A DNA stretch of 64,000 nucleotides, taken from NCBI RefSeq assembly GCF_037042905.1, contig NC_087262.1, positions 23,321,001 through 23,385,000 of the forward strand, written 5' to 3'. Below the pieces are notes generated by a model. The model did no database searches. It was not told the origin of the DNA and was given only the letters and a program-made list of their open reading frames with translations. Shown in pieces: positions 45,898 through 56,900 of this stretch (position 1 is the first letter of the stretch; every line of letters starts with the position of its first letter). Origin of the DNA: Lytechinus pictus (lineage: Eukaryota; Echinodermata; Echinoidea; Temnopleuroida; Toxopneustidae). Both the position numbers and the translations under genes were made by a program.

Positions 45898-46058
45898 CAC
45901 TACATAAAACAATAATAATTCGAAGTCCAAATATATTTGGTGTATATTGACTTGAAAACGGGAGGTTTTAGTACAATGTACTAAAACCTCCCGTTTTCAA
46001 GTCAATATACACCAAATATATTTCCTCTCACTTCGAATTATTATTGTTTTATGTAGTG
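45898..46058. repeat. 161-bp near-perfect palindrome
   Basis: The arms of about 78 bp meet at GTACAATGTAC near 45978. The outer ends are CACTACATAAAACAATAATA and its inverse. Only a few mismatches occur (GAAGTCC versus TCCTCTCACTTC side). It lies 15 bp outside the inner element. Able to form a cruciform or a long RNA hairpin. Confidence 0.9.
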
Positions 46059-46234
46059 GCATAGGTTTCTTTTTCACGACTACTTAAAGTGATTGCCCCA
46101 TTTTAAGGTCTTGATATAGAACATTTCCTGCCCGAGCTTACATTCACATTAGTGGATTGATGAGATGTGTCTGCTCTACATGAATTCCTAAAATCAGTCC
46201 TTAAAATTTCCCTTTTTCTGATCTGAATATCAAA

Positions 46235-46830
46235 AGTTTTCAGCTTGCGCTTCGCGCTCGCACAATTTGGTTAGTAAACGAAAATACGTATGATCTTCGT
46301 GAATACCTACAAACAAGCCTTAAAATGCCCCTCTTCAGGTCTGAATTTCCTAAATTTTCAGCTCGCGCTTCGCACTCGCAATATTTGATAAGTAAGATGC
46401 GTATGTTAATCATGATTACAAGACAAGTGCATCATGTGTTTAGATGTTTATAATTCTAACAAAATCAGCATGCGATTAGCACTCGCATTAGATGACTTCT
46501 ATGGTGAGATATTATGTGTACTCTTACTGGATTCCTTTAAAAAAAATACTCCTTAAAATATCCCTGTTTGGGGTCACTGTATACAAAAATTTCAGCTCGC
46601 GCTTCGCGCTTGCATTGTTTAGCGAGACACGTACGTATCATGATTACATGATTGCTGATAATGTCCCTTTTTAGGTCAGAACGTAAAAAAAATTCAGCTC
46701 GCGCTTCGCACTCGCATTATGTGATCGGTAAGATATATATCCGTTTAATGGCACTGTCCTTAAAATGTCTCTATTAGGTCAGTATACCTGGCAACTGAGC
46801 ACGCTTCGCGCGCTCACTAAGTGACTCAAA
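46235..46830 (+). repeat. Six-unit degenerate array around CTCGCGCTTCGCGCTCGCA
   Basis: A GC-rich core (CTCGCGCTTCGCGCTCGCA and variants) recurs at about 46242, 46362, 46472, 46593, 46697 and 46800, each followed by A/T-rich sequence and preceded by CCTTAAAATGYCCCT and GGTCTGAAT-like words. Spacing is about 100-120 bp. The same unit is seen at 58115-58470. Confidence 0.75.
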
Positions 46831-47080
46831 ATGTTTGCTTGTGCCCCCCAATGCCGTGACCCATGGTACGCCACCGAGTTTCATAACTTTCTACAGGAAA
46901 TTTGCAAAATGTGTTTAGTAAACAAAGGAGAACACACGAAATTGTCAAGTAATCTATTAATTTATAAGTATACATCATATCTAGAATTTTTTTAACATGC
47001 ATTTTATATGATGACGTTGCTGGCCGTCCATAGTTGCGATTGATCGGATCAATCGCAACTCTTTGTAAGAGGGACCCCTG

Positions 47081-47949
47081 GTATTTTTTGTATTGTATTA
47101 AGTGGAATTACATACGATTATCGTATCACTAATATTTTTATTTCTTTTAAGAGCTATTTTTATTTTCATCAATTTTACTTTTCGTAGAAGAGGCGACTGA
47201 CGCACACAAATGCACAGGCTCATCCACGCGTCTCTCCATATGCAGTAGATTAAATAAATATTATCCAAAATAATTGCATAAATAAAGTTGGTTATCTTTG
47301 ACAAGGCCGTATGACTTAAATTGCTATATTCCTCGTCAAGTAGTGACTGAGACGAGATTAACGACCGACTAAGAGAACTGCCTTTAAAGCAGCGCTGATC
47401 CATTTATGCATCAAACTTTTATTACCACAAAATAAGACAAATTAATCATAGGCGTAAATATTCATATCTGAATAGTATGCGCCTTAAAACCCAAGATAAC
47501 AACAACAAGAATAGAATTGACGCGGCCCGAGTGTGGTCTCGCAATCCACGGATTCACATGGCCTTTCGCGAATAGTCTCCCCCGTCGGTAGGCATTTGAT
47601 ATAAATATCAGAACAGACGCAGGGCCATTAAAGGCTATGGTAATCGTAGATTGAAAGTTAGCTTGTGTTGTCATAAACAATCATTACCCTATGAAATGCG
47701 TTGCATTATATTTCATTTAATGAAATTTGTTGGTTTGCAGGATCCAACTACTGTTATTATAACAAAACTGCTAAACAGACTTTTATTTGCATATTATTCT
47801 CTAGATTCCTTTACCAAAAACAAAATCTTATATGACACATATTAAAACCATGACTTTTGGCACATGAACTCATGGAATAAAAAAGTAAAGCAATGACAAA
47901 ATAATAAAAAGTGTATGTTAACCAAATTACTTTTATTAATAAATGATAA
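47081..47949. other. Intergenic, no gene seen
   Basis: Minus frames at 47098-47403 and 47462-47680 show no domain or family likeness. A GC-richer part lies at 47515-47600. Confidence 0.4.
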
Positions 47950-48095
47950 TGCAACATTTATATAGCGCTCTAAGCGCTGAAGCGCTGCGTTATATTACCC
48001 CGGCTTTGGCACGGCTACCCTGATCGGACGCTCGAGCATTCCGGGTACCCATTTACTGCATCGGAGACTTTATCCTCTGAGCCACAACGCCTCTA
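47950..48095. repeat. TATATAGCGC interspersed repeat
   Basis: GCAACATTTATATAGCGCTC, an AGCGCT triplet (AAGCGCTGAAGCGCTGCG), TTACCCCGGCT, GGTACCCATTTACTGC and a GAGCCACAACGCCTCTACC end. The pattern is that of a SINE-like or MITE-like repeat. No Pol III boxes are clear. Confidence 0.5.
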
Positions 48096-49490
48096 CCTTT
48101 TGTAATCATATACTATTACTGAATTCAGTTGTCAATAGTATGTTTGAAATAAAGTTGTTTATCTGGTTTTCACAAACATTCGAACATGCATATGAATATT
48201 AGGTAATTATTTTGTTCCGCATGGGAATATTAAGTAATTATTGTTAGCATGCAAACTACATGTATACTAAATTCAGTTATGTGTTCGAATGTATATAATT
48301 TATTAATCCAACAATTTGATCAAAAACCTTTCTTCCCATAAATGAATCTTGTTATTATTATAACCCATGGTCAGGTGGTATATCTGGGATTTTGATCTCA
48401 AGACGGTTAGTAATCAAAATATATATTTTTTAATGATGTTCATTGTTTTTCTCTCAAATAAAATTCATGCAATACAATTCATCAGGAAGGAAACCAATCA
48501 TACAAATTATGGATTATTGATCGATATTAATAATTTGTTATTAATCAAAGTTAAACCATTAACCGTTAAGCCTCAAACATGCAACCAACACCCGAATGAC
48601 CAAACCTGCTACGTTATTACCAATGACATAGTACTCGGTCATTTGAGTCGGTTAAGTTGGTGTGACTTCAAAAGCAAATGAGAAACAAGAATGTTCAGTT
48701 ATTTAACATGTCATGATGAAGAGGGCAGCTTCCATAATTTCTAAACTTCCATTTTTTACTGTGCATAGTACCACTCTGTATACATGTCTGATTTTTTAAT
48801 GTTATTACGGTACCTAAAATGACAAAATGATAGAAGAAACAACTTGTGTTACTTTACCCAAATTGCTTACTCCATTGACCAATTCGCTCGACTTACTCTT
48901 TCCAATGAAAAATAAAATATTTACAACACAATTATAATTGCAAATATTGTTATCATTATTATCATCATTATCATTATTATTATTATCGAATAAGTATCTG
49001 GTATTGCAAAATCGGAAAAAAAACTGGCATATTGGACCAGATTTTAATGTTATTTACCGATTTTGCAGTGTTTTTCGACATGAACTCCTCGGAGTAAAAT
49101 CGTATGAATAACAGAACACTTCAACGAAACAATATATCATAGAACAGAAAAAGATAATGGTGCTAGAGGACGAGCTGTGATTGGATGTCATGATAAAGCA
49201 ATAATGATTTCTATGCTAAAATCACACTTTCATCGCATTTGTACACGAATAATTTTTTTTTCTTTTGTTGTTGATTTTTTTTTGGAGGGGGATTTTTGGT
49301 CTGATATACACTTGCAGAATGCTGCGTTATTTCGGAACCGAGTACCTGGGGGTCGCAAATTTGGTCTCGAAATTTGCACAAGGGTCCTTGTTTGGAATGA
49401 ACTCTTTCTTAAAATCTTTCTCTGGAATTAGCTCTAAAGATCCCATGACTGGAACAGTCTTTCCCTTAAAACGAATCTCTGAGCTTAGCT
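48096..49490. other. Intergenic, no gene seen
   Basis: AT-rich with a (TTA)n/ATC tract at 48945-48990. A 104-codon plus frame (48367-48681) has no recognised content. Confidence 0.4.
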
Positions 49491-49583
49491 GGAATGTTCT
49501 TTGGTTAGAATGGCTTCTTCCTCGAAAATGCTCCCTGGAATCGGCTCCGAAGGTACATCGACTGGGCCATCGACAACATTATT

Positions 49584-50919
49584 TTAAGGCCTCCTGTGCT
49601 TTAGCTTCAGTGAGAGTTCAGAACGGAAGGTGCGAGCTCCTCTGGCCTCTCCAGTAATCATATCATAATCATCCATATTTGCTGGTTGCGATTTATCTTC
49701 GACATGCTCTGGACCCAACTCCGAAGGTACCTTGAGTGGGTCGTCGAAAGTATCCTTTGGAGGCCTCTTATTTTTCAGCTTTAGGGAGAGTTCGGAACGG
49801 AATCGACCTTCTCCGACCTCCCCAGTAGTCATATCATAATCATCCATATTTGCTGTTTTCGATTTATCTTCGACGTGCTTTAGACTAAACTGCGAAGGTA
49901 CATCGACTGGACCGTCGAAAACATCCTGAACAACATTCGGAGACCTTCTGAACTCTAGCTTCGGAGTGACTTCGGGGCGATAGGTGAGAGCTTCGCCGAC
50001 CGCCCCAATCCCAATCATCAAACGATAATCATCTTTATTGACTGGTTCTGATTTATCTTCGACGTGCTCTGGACCAAACTCCGAAGGTACATCGAGTGGG
50101 CCGTCGACAACATTCTTTTGAGGCCTCCTATACTTTAGCTTCGTAGAGAGTTCAGAACGGAAGTTCTGAGTTCCTCCGACCTTCCCAGTCATATTATAAT
50201 AATTATTTGCTGGTTCCGATTTACCTTCGACGTGGTTTAGACACAACTCCGAAGGTGCATCTGGACCATCGACAACATTCATTGAAGAGCTCTTATGCAT
50301 TAGATTCAGAGAGAGTTCAGAACGGAACCTGCGAGCTTCTTCGACTTCCGATGTCATCATATCACGATCATCTATATATACGGGTTCCGTTTTATTTTCA
50401 GCATTCTCCAGACCCGACTCCGTAAATGCCTCCACTGACATGAATGGGTAGTCGACAACATCTTCAACGAACCCTGTAGGCCGCATGAACTCCAGCTTCC
50501 GGGTGGCTTCGGGATCGTAGTTGAAAGTTTCTCCGACCTCCCCAATCATAATACGATAATCATCCACTTGGACTGGTTCCGATTTGTCTTTGACATGCTC
50601 TAAACCCGACTCCGGAGATACCTTGGCTTGGTCGTCGAAATCATCCTTAACAAACTTTGGAAGCCTCATGATCTTCGGGACTTCGGGATAGTAACTGAGA
50701 GCATCTTCGAACTCCTTGATCATCATACGACAGTTATTCACATCGACATCAATAACTGGGTAATCAAGTTGAATGAGATTGTTGACTTCACTTATCATAC
50801 CAGAAATCTCGTTAAAGATGTCATCCATATTAAAGTATTGTATCTTGAATTTGCCAACAGTCTCCCATATCGCTTCAAGCATATCTTCGATGACTTCAAG
50901 GTTTTTTCTGACGTTGAAC
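49584..50919 (-). CDS. TRPC-like last exon: tandem-repeat C-terminal tail
   Basis: 1336 bp. After a helical start (FNVRKNLEVIEDMLEAIWET) comes one partial and six full units. Starts (minus-strand codons): 50630, 50447, 50264, 50099, 49910, 49739. Units have a core such as PSELGPEHVEDKSQP, then DDYDM(M/T)TGEV. They end either FRSELSLKLKHRRP (type B: units at 50447, 50264, 49910, 49739) or YRPEVTPKLEFRR (type A: 50630, 50099). The stop is TAA at 49586-49584. No known domain; acidic, Ser/Pro-containing, probably flexible. The plus-strand frames over this exon are antisense shadows. Confidence 0.88.
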
Positions 50920-53900
50920 CTGAGTGAAAAGAATTGAGAAGAATATGATAATCGAATAGAAAATTCTTAGTGTATGTCTCATTTAAATTTGGTGTACGAT
51001 CATCGTACCGCAGCGTAGCCATGGTAAGATATGTACGATTTCCAGAAGCCCCTTTATGGTTTTGTATCTGGACCTCTGTGATGATTATAACACCCCAAGG
51101 GAAAAAAAAGAAACGAAAAAGAAAAAGAAAAAAATAAATGAAAATAATGATAAATAAATACAAATCGTACGATTGCTGTAAATAATGTAAATACAAAAAT
51201 GAAATATATAGCACGTAGCCAGTTACGATGTCACCCCCCGGCAAATCGTAAACTGATCAGGGGGCCGTTTCATAAAGCTGTTCGTAAGTTAAGAGTGACT
51301 TTAAGAACGACTCGTGATCTTTTCTTGTGGTAAATGGTATATTACAAAACGTTCATTGGCGATGGTTTGGCGCGTAAAAAAGGATCACCAGTCGTTCTTA
51401 AAGTCGCCCATAACTTACGAACAGCTTTATGAAACTCACACCTGATTCACTGTACGATGATCGTAGCAAATGTTAACTTAACTATGACTATACCATCAGA
51501 GTAAACATGGCAAAGCCTTCAAATGAACACATAAAAAAACTTGTTCATGGATACCAGATGGGTGGCATTTAATGTTATTTTCTGACTTCGTCATAATTAC
51601 AAAAATTAGTCAGGGCTCCGTTTTTATATTATTGAAATTTTGGTATATGACCATGATGACTGGCTAAAATTATTATTTATTTTAATTAAATTATGCATTT
51701 TTTTTTCAATCTGCACGCAGTTCGTAAATACAATATGTTTCTGGATGTATAAGGATCAACATATCAAATGAACCAACCTTTTAAAATCAGATGACTATTT
51801 CATTTACTATTCTCTTTGCAAATAAGTTCCATTGTTCAAGAAGAGAATATGTTACGCATTGATAGATGAATAAAAACTTGAAATAGTGAGCCAATAGAGT
51901 CAGGAAGATTTACTTTATCATGAATATCAAAGTAAGATTGATAAATTTACATGTAAGTCAGTCAGTCTCGAGTCTATATGTGGAATTCCTAAACATCTTC
52001 CAACATTATTTACATTTTGAAATTGTAATCACAATCCCTGAAAGGTTCTCTGAACCTCCGCTCAGTTAGTTGACCGGTCCAGAACACATAGTAGGTGAGT
52101 GGTGACGATGAACATTGTGCATGGTCGGGCCGAATTTTAACCGGTTCAAAATCCGGCAGGCCATCAGAAAGACCCTTCCCCCATCCCTCCCTGTCGTACC
52201 ATGATTGTTTGGTCGCACCATGGACCTACTTCTTGGCTGGAAAGATGTGTATAAGACCATGTAGTAGGTCCATGATAAAACTTACTTGACCGTGATGAAA
52301 TCTTCGCGGAGTTGACGGAGATCTTCAATTCCGATCGAATCTTCCCTGTCTTCTGGTATCTCTGTCTGCGATGCGTTATATCGCTCTAATAACTTCTTTA
52401 TCACTTTCTGCGATATGAAAAAAGCACGATAGACATAACATTTAACTTCCGGGCGATCCTTTTTTATGATAATACTTTTAAATCGCCTATTTTTTTAAAT
52501 CGATAATTGCATTATTAATTACCTGCAGTGTAAACATGGTATAGTATTTGACTTTGATGTAGGTGATTGCAAAATGCGATCAAAATTTTTTTACAGCATG
52601 GCTTCTTGATATGTCACAGTTTTTTTTTTAATTCGACTAATGCAAAAACATTGTATGGATTGTATTTAATAAAGCAAATCGCATACCGGATCCGGATTTG
52701 ATCCGGAAACTATGCCAGATAACAACTTGGAACAAACGGACATGAACGGATGATCTGCCATCTTGGGAGTGTTTCATCAACATTTGCGTCCGAAAAGTTG
52801 TCATAAGTATCCGACAACTTTCCTGGATTTTGATTGGCTGAGGAGCACTGATACTATCAAAGGTGGCACTATGATTTTTAGGGAGGCAAAATAACATATA
52901 TATGTACATACATTTTTTTTTGGGGGGGGGAGGGGGGAAGCCGGACAAAATATGATTTGCCTGTTTTACAAAATTGAGGTTCAATCCCTCCTGTTCCCAC
53001 TATTTTAGTGACTTATATTGTGCAGAAATCGAGCATGCAGCATTGGTGCATGCCAAAGGTTCCTTCGATTACTCCGACTGCATCAGGAAGCTCCTTTAAA
53101 CACTGGTACAACTGACATGACTGATGGTGGCCTCTGATTTTTGCAGCAATTTAGATATACTTTATTATGCTCTATCGCAAATCGTTGTCTAAAAATGGGG
53201 GAAAAACTAATAGAAAATAAACCCTCAACACATACCTTTGCGCTGAGATCCTTTTTAGGTTTCTTGTCGTGCTCCTAAAAACATGATGGATAAAATGGTA
53301 GGGAGAGGTTAGCACTTTTTTATGATAAGAATCAATAGCTTTCATATTAAGAAAATTTGGAAGAGTTAATGCGTTGCATCATAATATTTACAACATATAA
53401 GGATCAAGGGATGTATTACTATACAATCACATGTCAAATCCTAAGTATATAAAACGTGCCCCATTTATGTATGCTACTAGTAAAGGGGGGGGGGTCTTTA
53501 AATTTCCCAGTGTGTAGGCCTTGTCTAAGCAAGTCCAATGGCCTAATCATAAAGAACATTGAATGGACTTTCATTTGCATAAAAAAGGAAAACAGGTTCT
53601 TTGTGCGCGCCTTTTCAAGAGCTGCTTTTTTCGCGTACATATTTTTTTGGGGTCCCGAAATTTTCGTGGGTTGATGAATTCGCGATTGGAAGATATACCA
53701 AACACTTCCACAGCATTTCAGAGCAGCAAAATAGTGCAAAAATATGCTCCTTAAAACCCCTATGCTGACGTGTATTTTGTACGTAGATTGTCCATGTAAA
53801 TGAACAGTTATAAAAGTGCGAAAATAGTGGCTTAAATTTCATATTTTTGTACCGTTAAATCTTAAAAATCTATCATGTCACAGTTTGATATGTAAGGGTG

Positions 53901-56900
53901 ATCTTACATTTATATGATTATAGTTAAGTTGTGTTTTCATTCATTTTCGAATAGTTGGTTTAAGTGAAAATGTAGAATTTTGTGAAATTTGCGGCCGTTT
54001 TGCAAATCGCGAAATTCGCTAAAATAAAATTACAAAAATTCCAAAATTTCGTATTTACACTATGCGAGAGATTTGTCCCCATCGATCCCCCTCTCTCCCT
54101 CTTAACCCCCCACTCTCTCTCATTTATGCCCCCTTTTGTCTACTGTTTATCCCTCTCTTTTAAGGACAAATTTACCTTGGACTGTCTTTGCTTCGTCTGT
54201 GTACATCCTGTACAAAACAAACAACACTTCTTGAAGAGTCGGATAATGAACCCGGTTGTCGGTACGAGGTTGAATGGAGGTGGTAGAACGATATCGGTTC
54301 GGATAAACCTAAGCCACATCTTTGTTCGCCCGAACTTCCACTCGGTATCCGAATTTTCCTTATTGAGAATAATGGCACGACGAGAGATATTATACATCAT
54401 TCATTCTGTCATGATGCTGATAGAGGCTTCTATAACGGCTTATCTGATAGAACGGTTCTTGGTGGAAATGGTGGAAATATGAGCTGCTGCAAATATCACA
54501 GTGCCACAGAGGATGTTCATAGTATGGGTTCCATGACATTTGCTCCGGCGACAATTGCTCCGATGGAAAATCTACACGACTGTTAAACCAAATGTGACAC
54601 CTAACCTCAAAAGCTATATAAACCCTAATCCTAATCTTTACATTATTCTGCAACGAGAACTCTACAGCAATCCTAACTCTAAGTCGATGCCCTCTGAGAT
54701 ATCAAGACCGGGGCAAATGTCACAGAGGCAAATGTCGTGTCACCGTAGTGTTAACATGTATTTCTATCCGGACTATTTGAACATGTGATTCACAATATTA
54801 GAATGCTACAACTCATCAATATAATGTTAATTTCGCACGGCGGATACCGCCAGTTTGTTCAGATTATGGTGGACTATGTGAATAATACGAGATACAATAA
54901 TGTTAGCATTAGAAAAGTGTGAAGATGACGTCATATCATGTTCCACACTTCATACACACGGTGGGGCATTGTGTTCGTTTCAGTAGAGAAATAGGTCTGT
55001 TTTGTTGTATTATATCTAAAAATAGTATAATGGTGCATATTTATAGTTAAAACGTTTAGTTATGTAAGGAACAGCACTCCGAGTTCATAATCAAATTTAA
55101 TATCCTATTAGTTCGCCCTCTTGTATGTTTAATATTGAGAACCGTCTCGATCCACAAACCTGAACTGCTGTAAGTCTCGATACAAGCATGGCGATAAGCG
55201 TGTTGACAAGGACTAAAGCTCCAACATAGAAAAGGCCAATACACATGATGTGGAAAACATTGACCGTGGTAATTTGCTTGTCTACAAAAACCCCCTTGAT
55301 GAGTCCATTAAAGGCCCACCACAGATTCAGCAATGTAAGCGAGAAACTGCAATTGTGAAAGAAACATGAACCTAGTGACATCTAAGAAGCAATACCATAA
55401 CTTGACAAGGGTTTATACAACCCGTTATATCAAATTCAATCAATACGATATATTAGATGCGTCAAATGAAAAAAAAATCGGGAGTGACATATCCGGTATA
55501 AGCTAACGCCAAATAAACACTGACGGGTAATGTTCAAAATTTTTAGAGTTTGATTAGCAAATTTTTTTTCATTGGGTTTGTTAATTGCACAAAATGATGA
55601 CTAAAAATATTCTATGTGAGCGGGTGTAAAATGATTTATCTCTTGATATAATTTTTGAAGGTACAACATAATACTTTTCATTTTTATTAGAAAAGAAAAT
55701 TTCGTTGATTTTTTTTTAACTTCACGCGATACATGGAAATATGCTCGCATCATGACGCCGCAAATAAAAAAAATATAATAATGTTTTTAATCTTTGATGG
55801 ATTATTCGCAAGCTTTCACACATATTTATTTTTTATTATTTTCTAATTATATTTTTACAACGAACTTTTTGTCAGGGTAATTGGGTGAACTTCCCTTTTG
55901 CATTTCATTTAATAAAATAAAGTTTAAAACGTGTGAACGTCATCCCTGTGTTTCTGACTTACGAGCCAATTGTAATGTGAAACACAGTTAAGCCTATATC
56001 ATACTCTGGAAACTTCCCACTTACTTCCTATACCTCTGTTCGTGCAATTCACACTCCAAGCCAGAGCATTCTTCTGCACCAATTAGTATCTGTGTTTGAA
56101 AATATAACATTCCATAATATCAATCACATCTTATGATATCACAATTCTTCACCTCCTCATTATATTATTTTTCAGTCTGTTATCTTCTTTTCCTCTTCTT
56201 CTTTATTGTTTCCATTTTAAGATTATTTTTCTGTCACCCTAGTCCTAGTCTTTTTAGATATTATAGATATCATTACTAGTATTATAGTTATTATGAATAT
56301 ATTTATTGATTTATATAATAAGACAAAAAAAGTTGATAATGATAATAATAATGATGACAGTACTATAACTAGTAGTACTGCCATTTTCATCTTTAGAAGC
56401 AGTAGGGGTAGAAGTATATAGCATGGGTCCATGGTAGTAGTATTATCATCATTATCACTATTATTACTGTGTTTATTGTTATTATTTTGTAACAGTGCTT
56501 ATCAATTTTCGTCTGCGCAGAACATAGAGGGCGCTGACACATTCTTTCCCCTTTTCATTTATTTCAGTTTCTTTCTGTATTTCATAACATCATGATTCTC
56601 GAGAAAAAAAGTAGTTCCTCATCTGTCCTGAGGGTGGTCGATTCGAAACAAACCAAGAGAAGATAAACGAACGTAGAGGGCGTCAACGCCATATTGTCTT
56701 TTTTTCATTATTTAATTTCTTTCTTTTATGTCATTGTAATACAAAATAAGGAGAAAGTAGTTTCTTATTACCTGAGGATGATAGATACGAGACAATCCAA
56801 CAGCGCATGAGAAATGAAAGATAACGTAGATCGTCATAAATTTGAAAATAACACCCACGGCGCCTAGCGTTGATTCCCACACAACGTAGAGGTCGTGGAA

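Larger units (their letters stand above)
41059..46876. mobile_element. CAGTGGCGTAAC-type repeat (middle layer)
   Basis: The left end CAGTGGCGTAACTACGGGGG, then GGGGGGCAC. The right end is the inverse (GTGCCCCCCAATGCC, then GGTACGCCACCG). The left part has a purine-rich block (41100-41180), and the right part carries a palindrome and a CTCGCGCTTCGCGCTCGCA array. It is itself interrupted by the inner element at 41320-45882. Confidence 0.6.
41002..47080. mobile_element. GGGCCCCGTC MITE split by a nested 5.8-kb insertion (outer layer)
   Basis: The left remnant (41002-41058) starts GGGCCCCGTCTAAGATATAC, then GATTGATCCAATCAATCG. The right remnant (46877-47080) ends with the inverse: GCGATTGATCGGATCAATCG, CTCTTTGTAAGAGGGACCCC. 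Joined they would be about 260 bp, a normal MITE size. Everything between is later insertion. Confidence 0.65.

Noticed and set aside
46235-46830. CRISPR-like spaced repeat array
   Set aside because: Units are degenerate, spacers are themselves related, and the genome is eukaryotic; it is an interspersed-repeat array.
48367-48681. 104-codon plus frame
   Set aside because: No motif, low-complexity N-terminus, no splice or promoter support.
49265-49657. 130-codon plus-strand frame
   Set aside because: Its 3' part is antisense to the channel repeat array and the rest antisense to the degenerate repeat beyond the stop.
53982-54482. 166-codon plus-strand frame
   Set aside because: Antisense to the channel's TRP-helix exon at 54176-54358, whose minus-strand reading has clear TRPC motifs.
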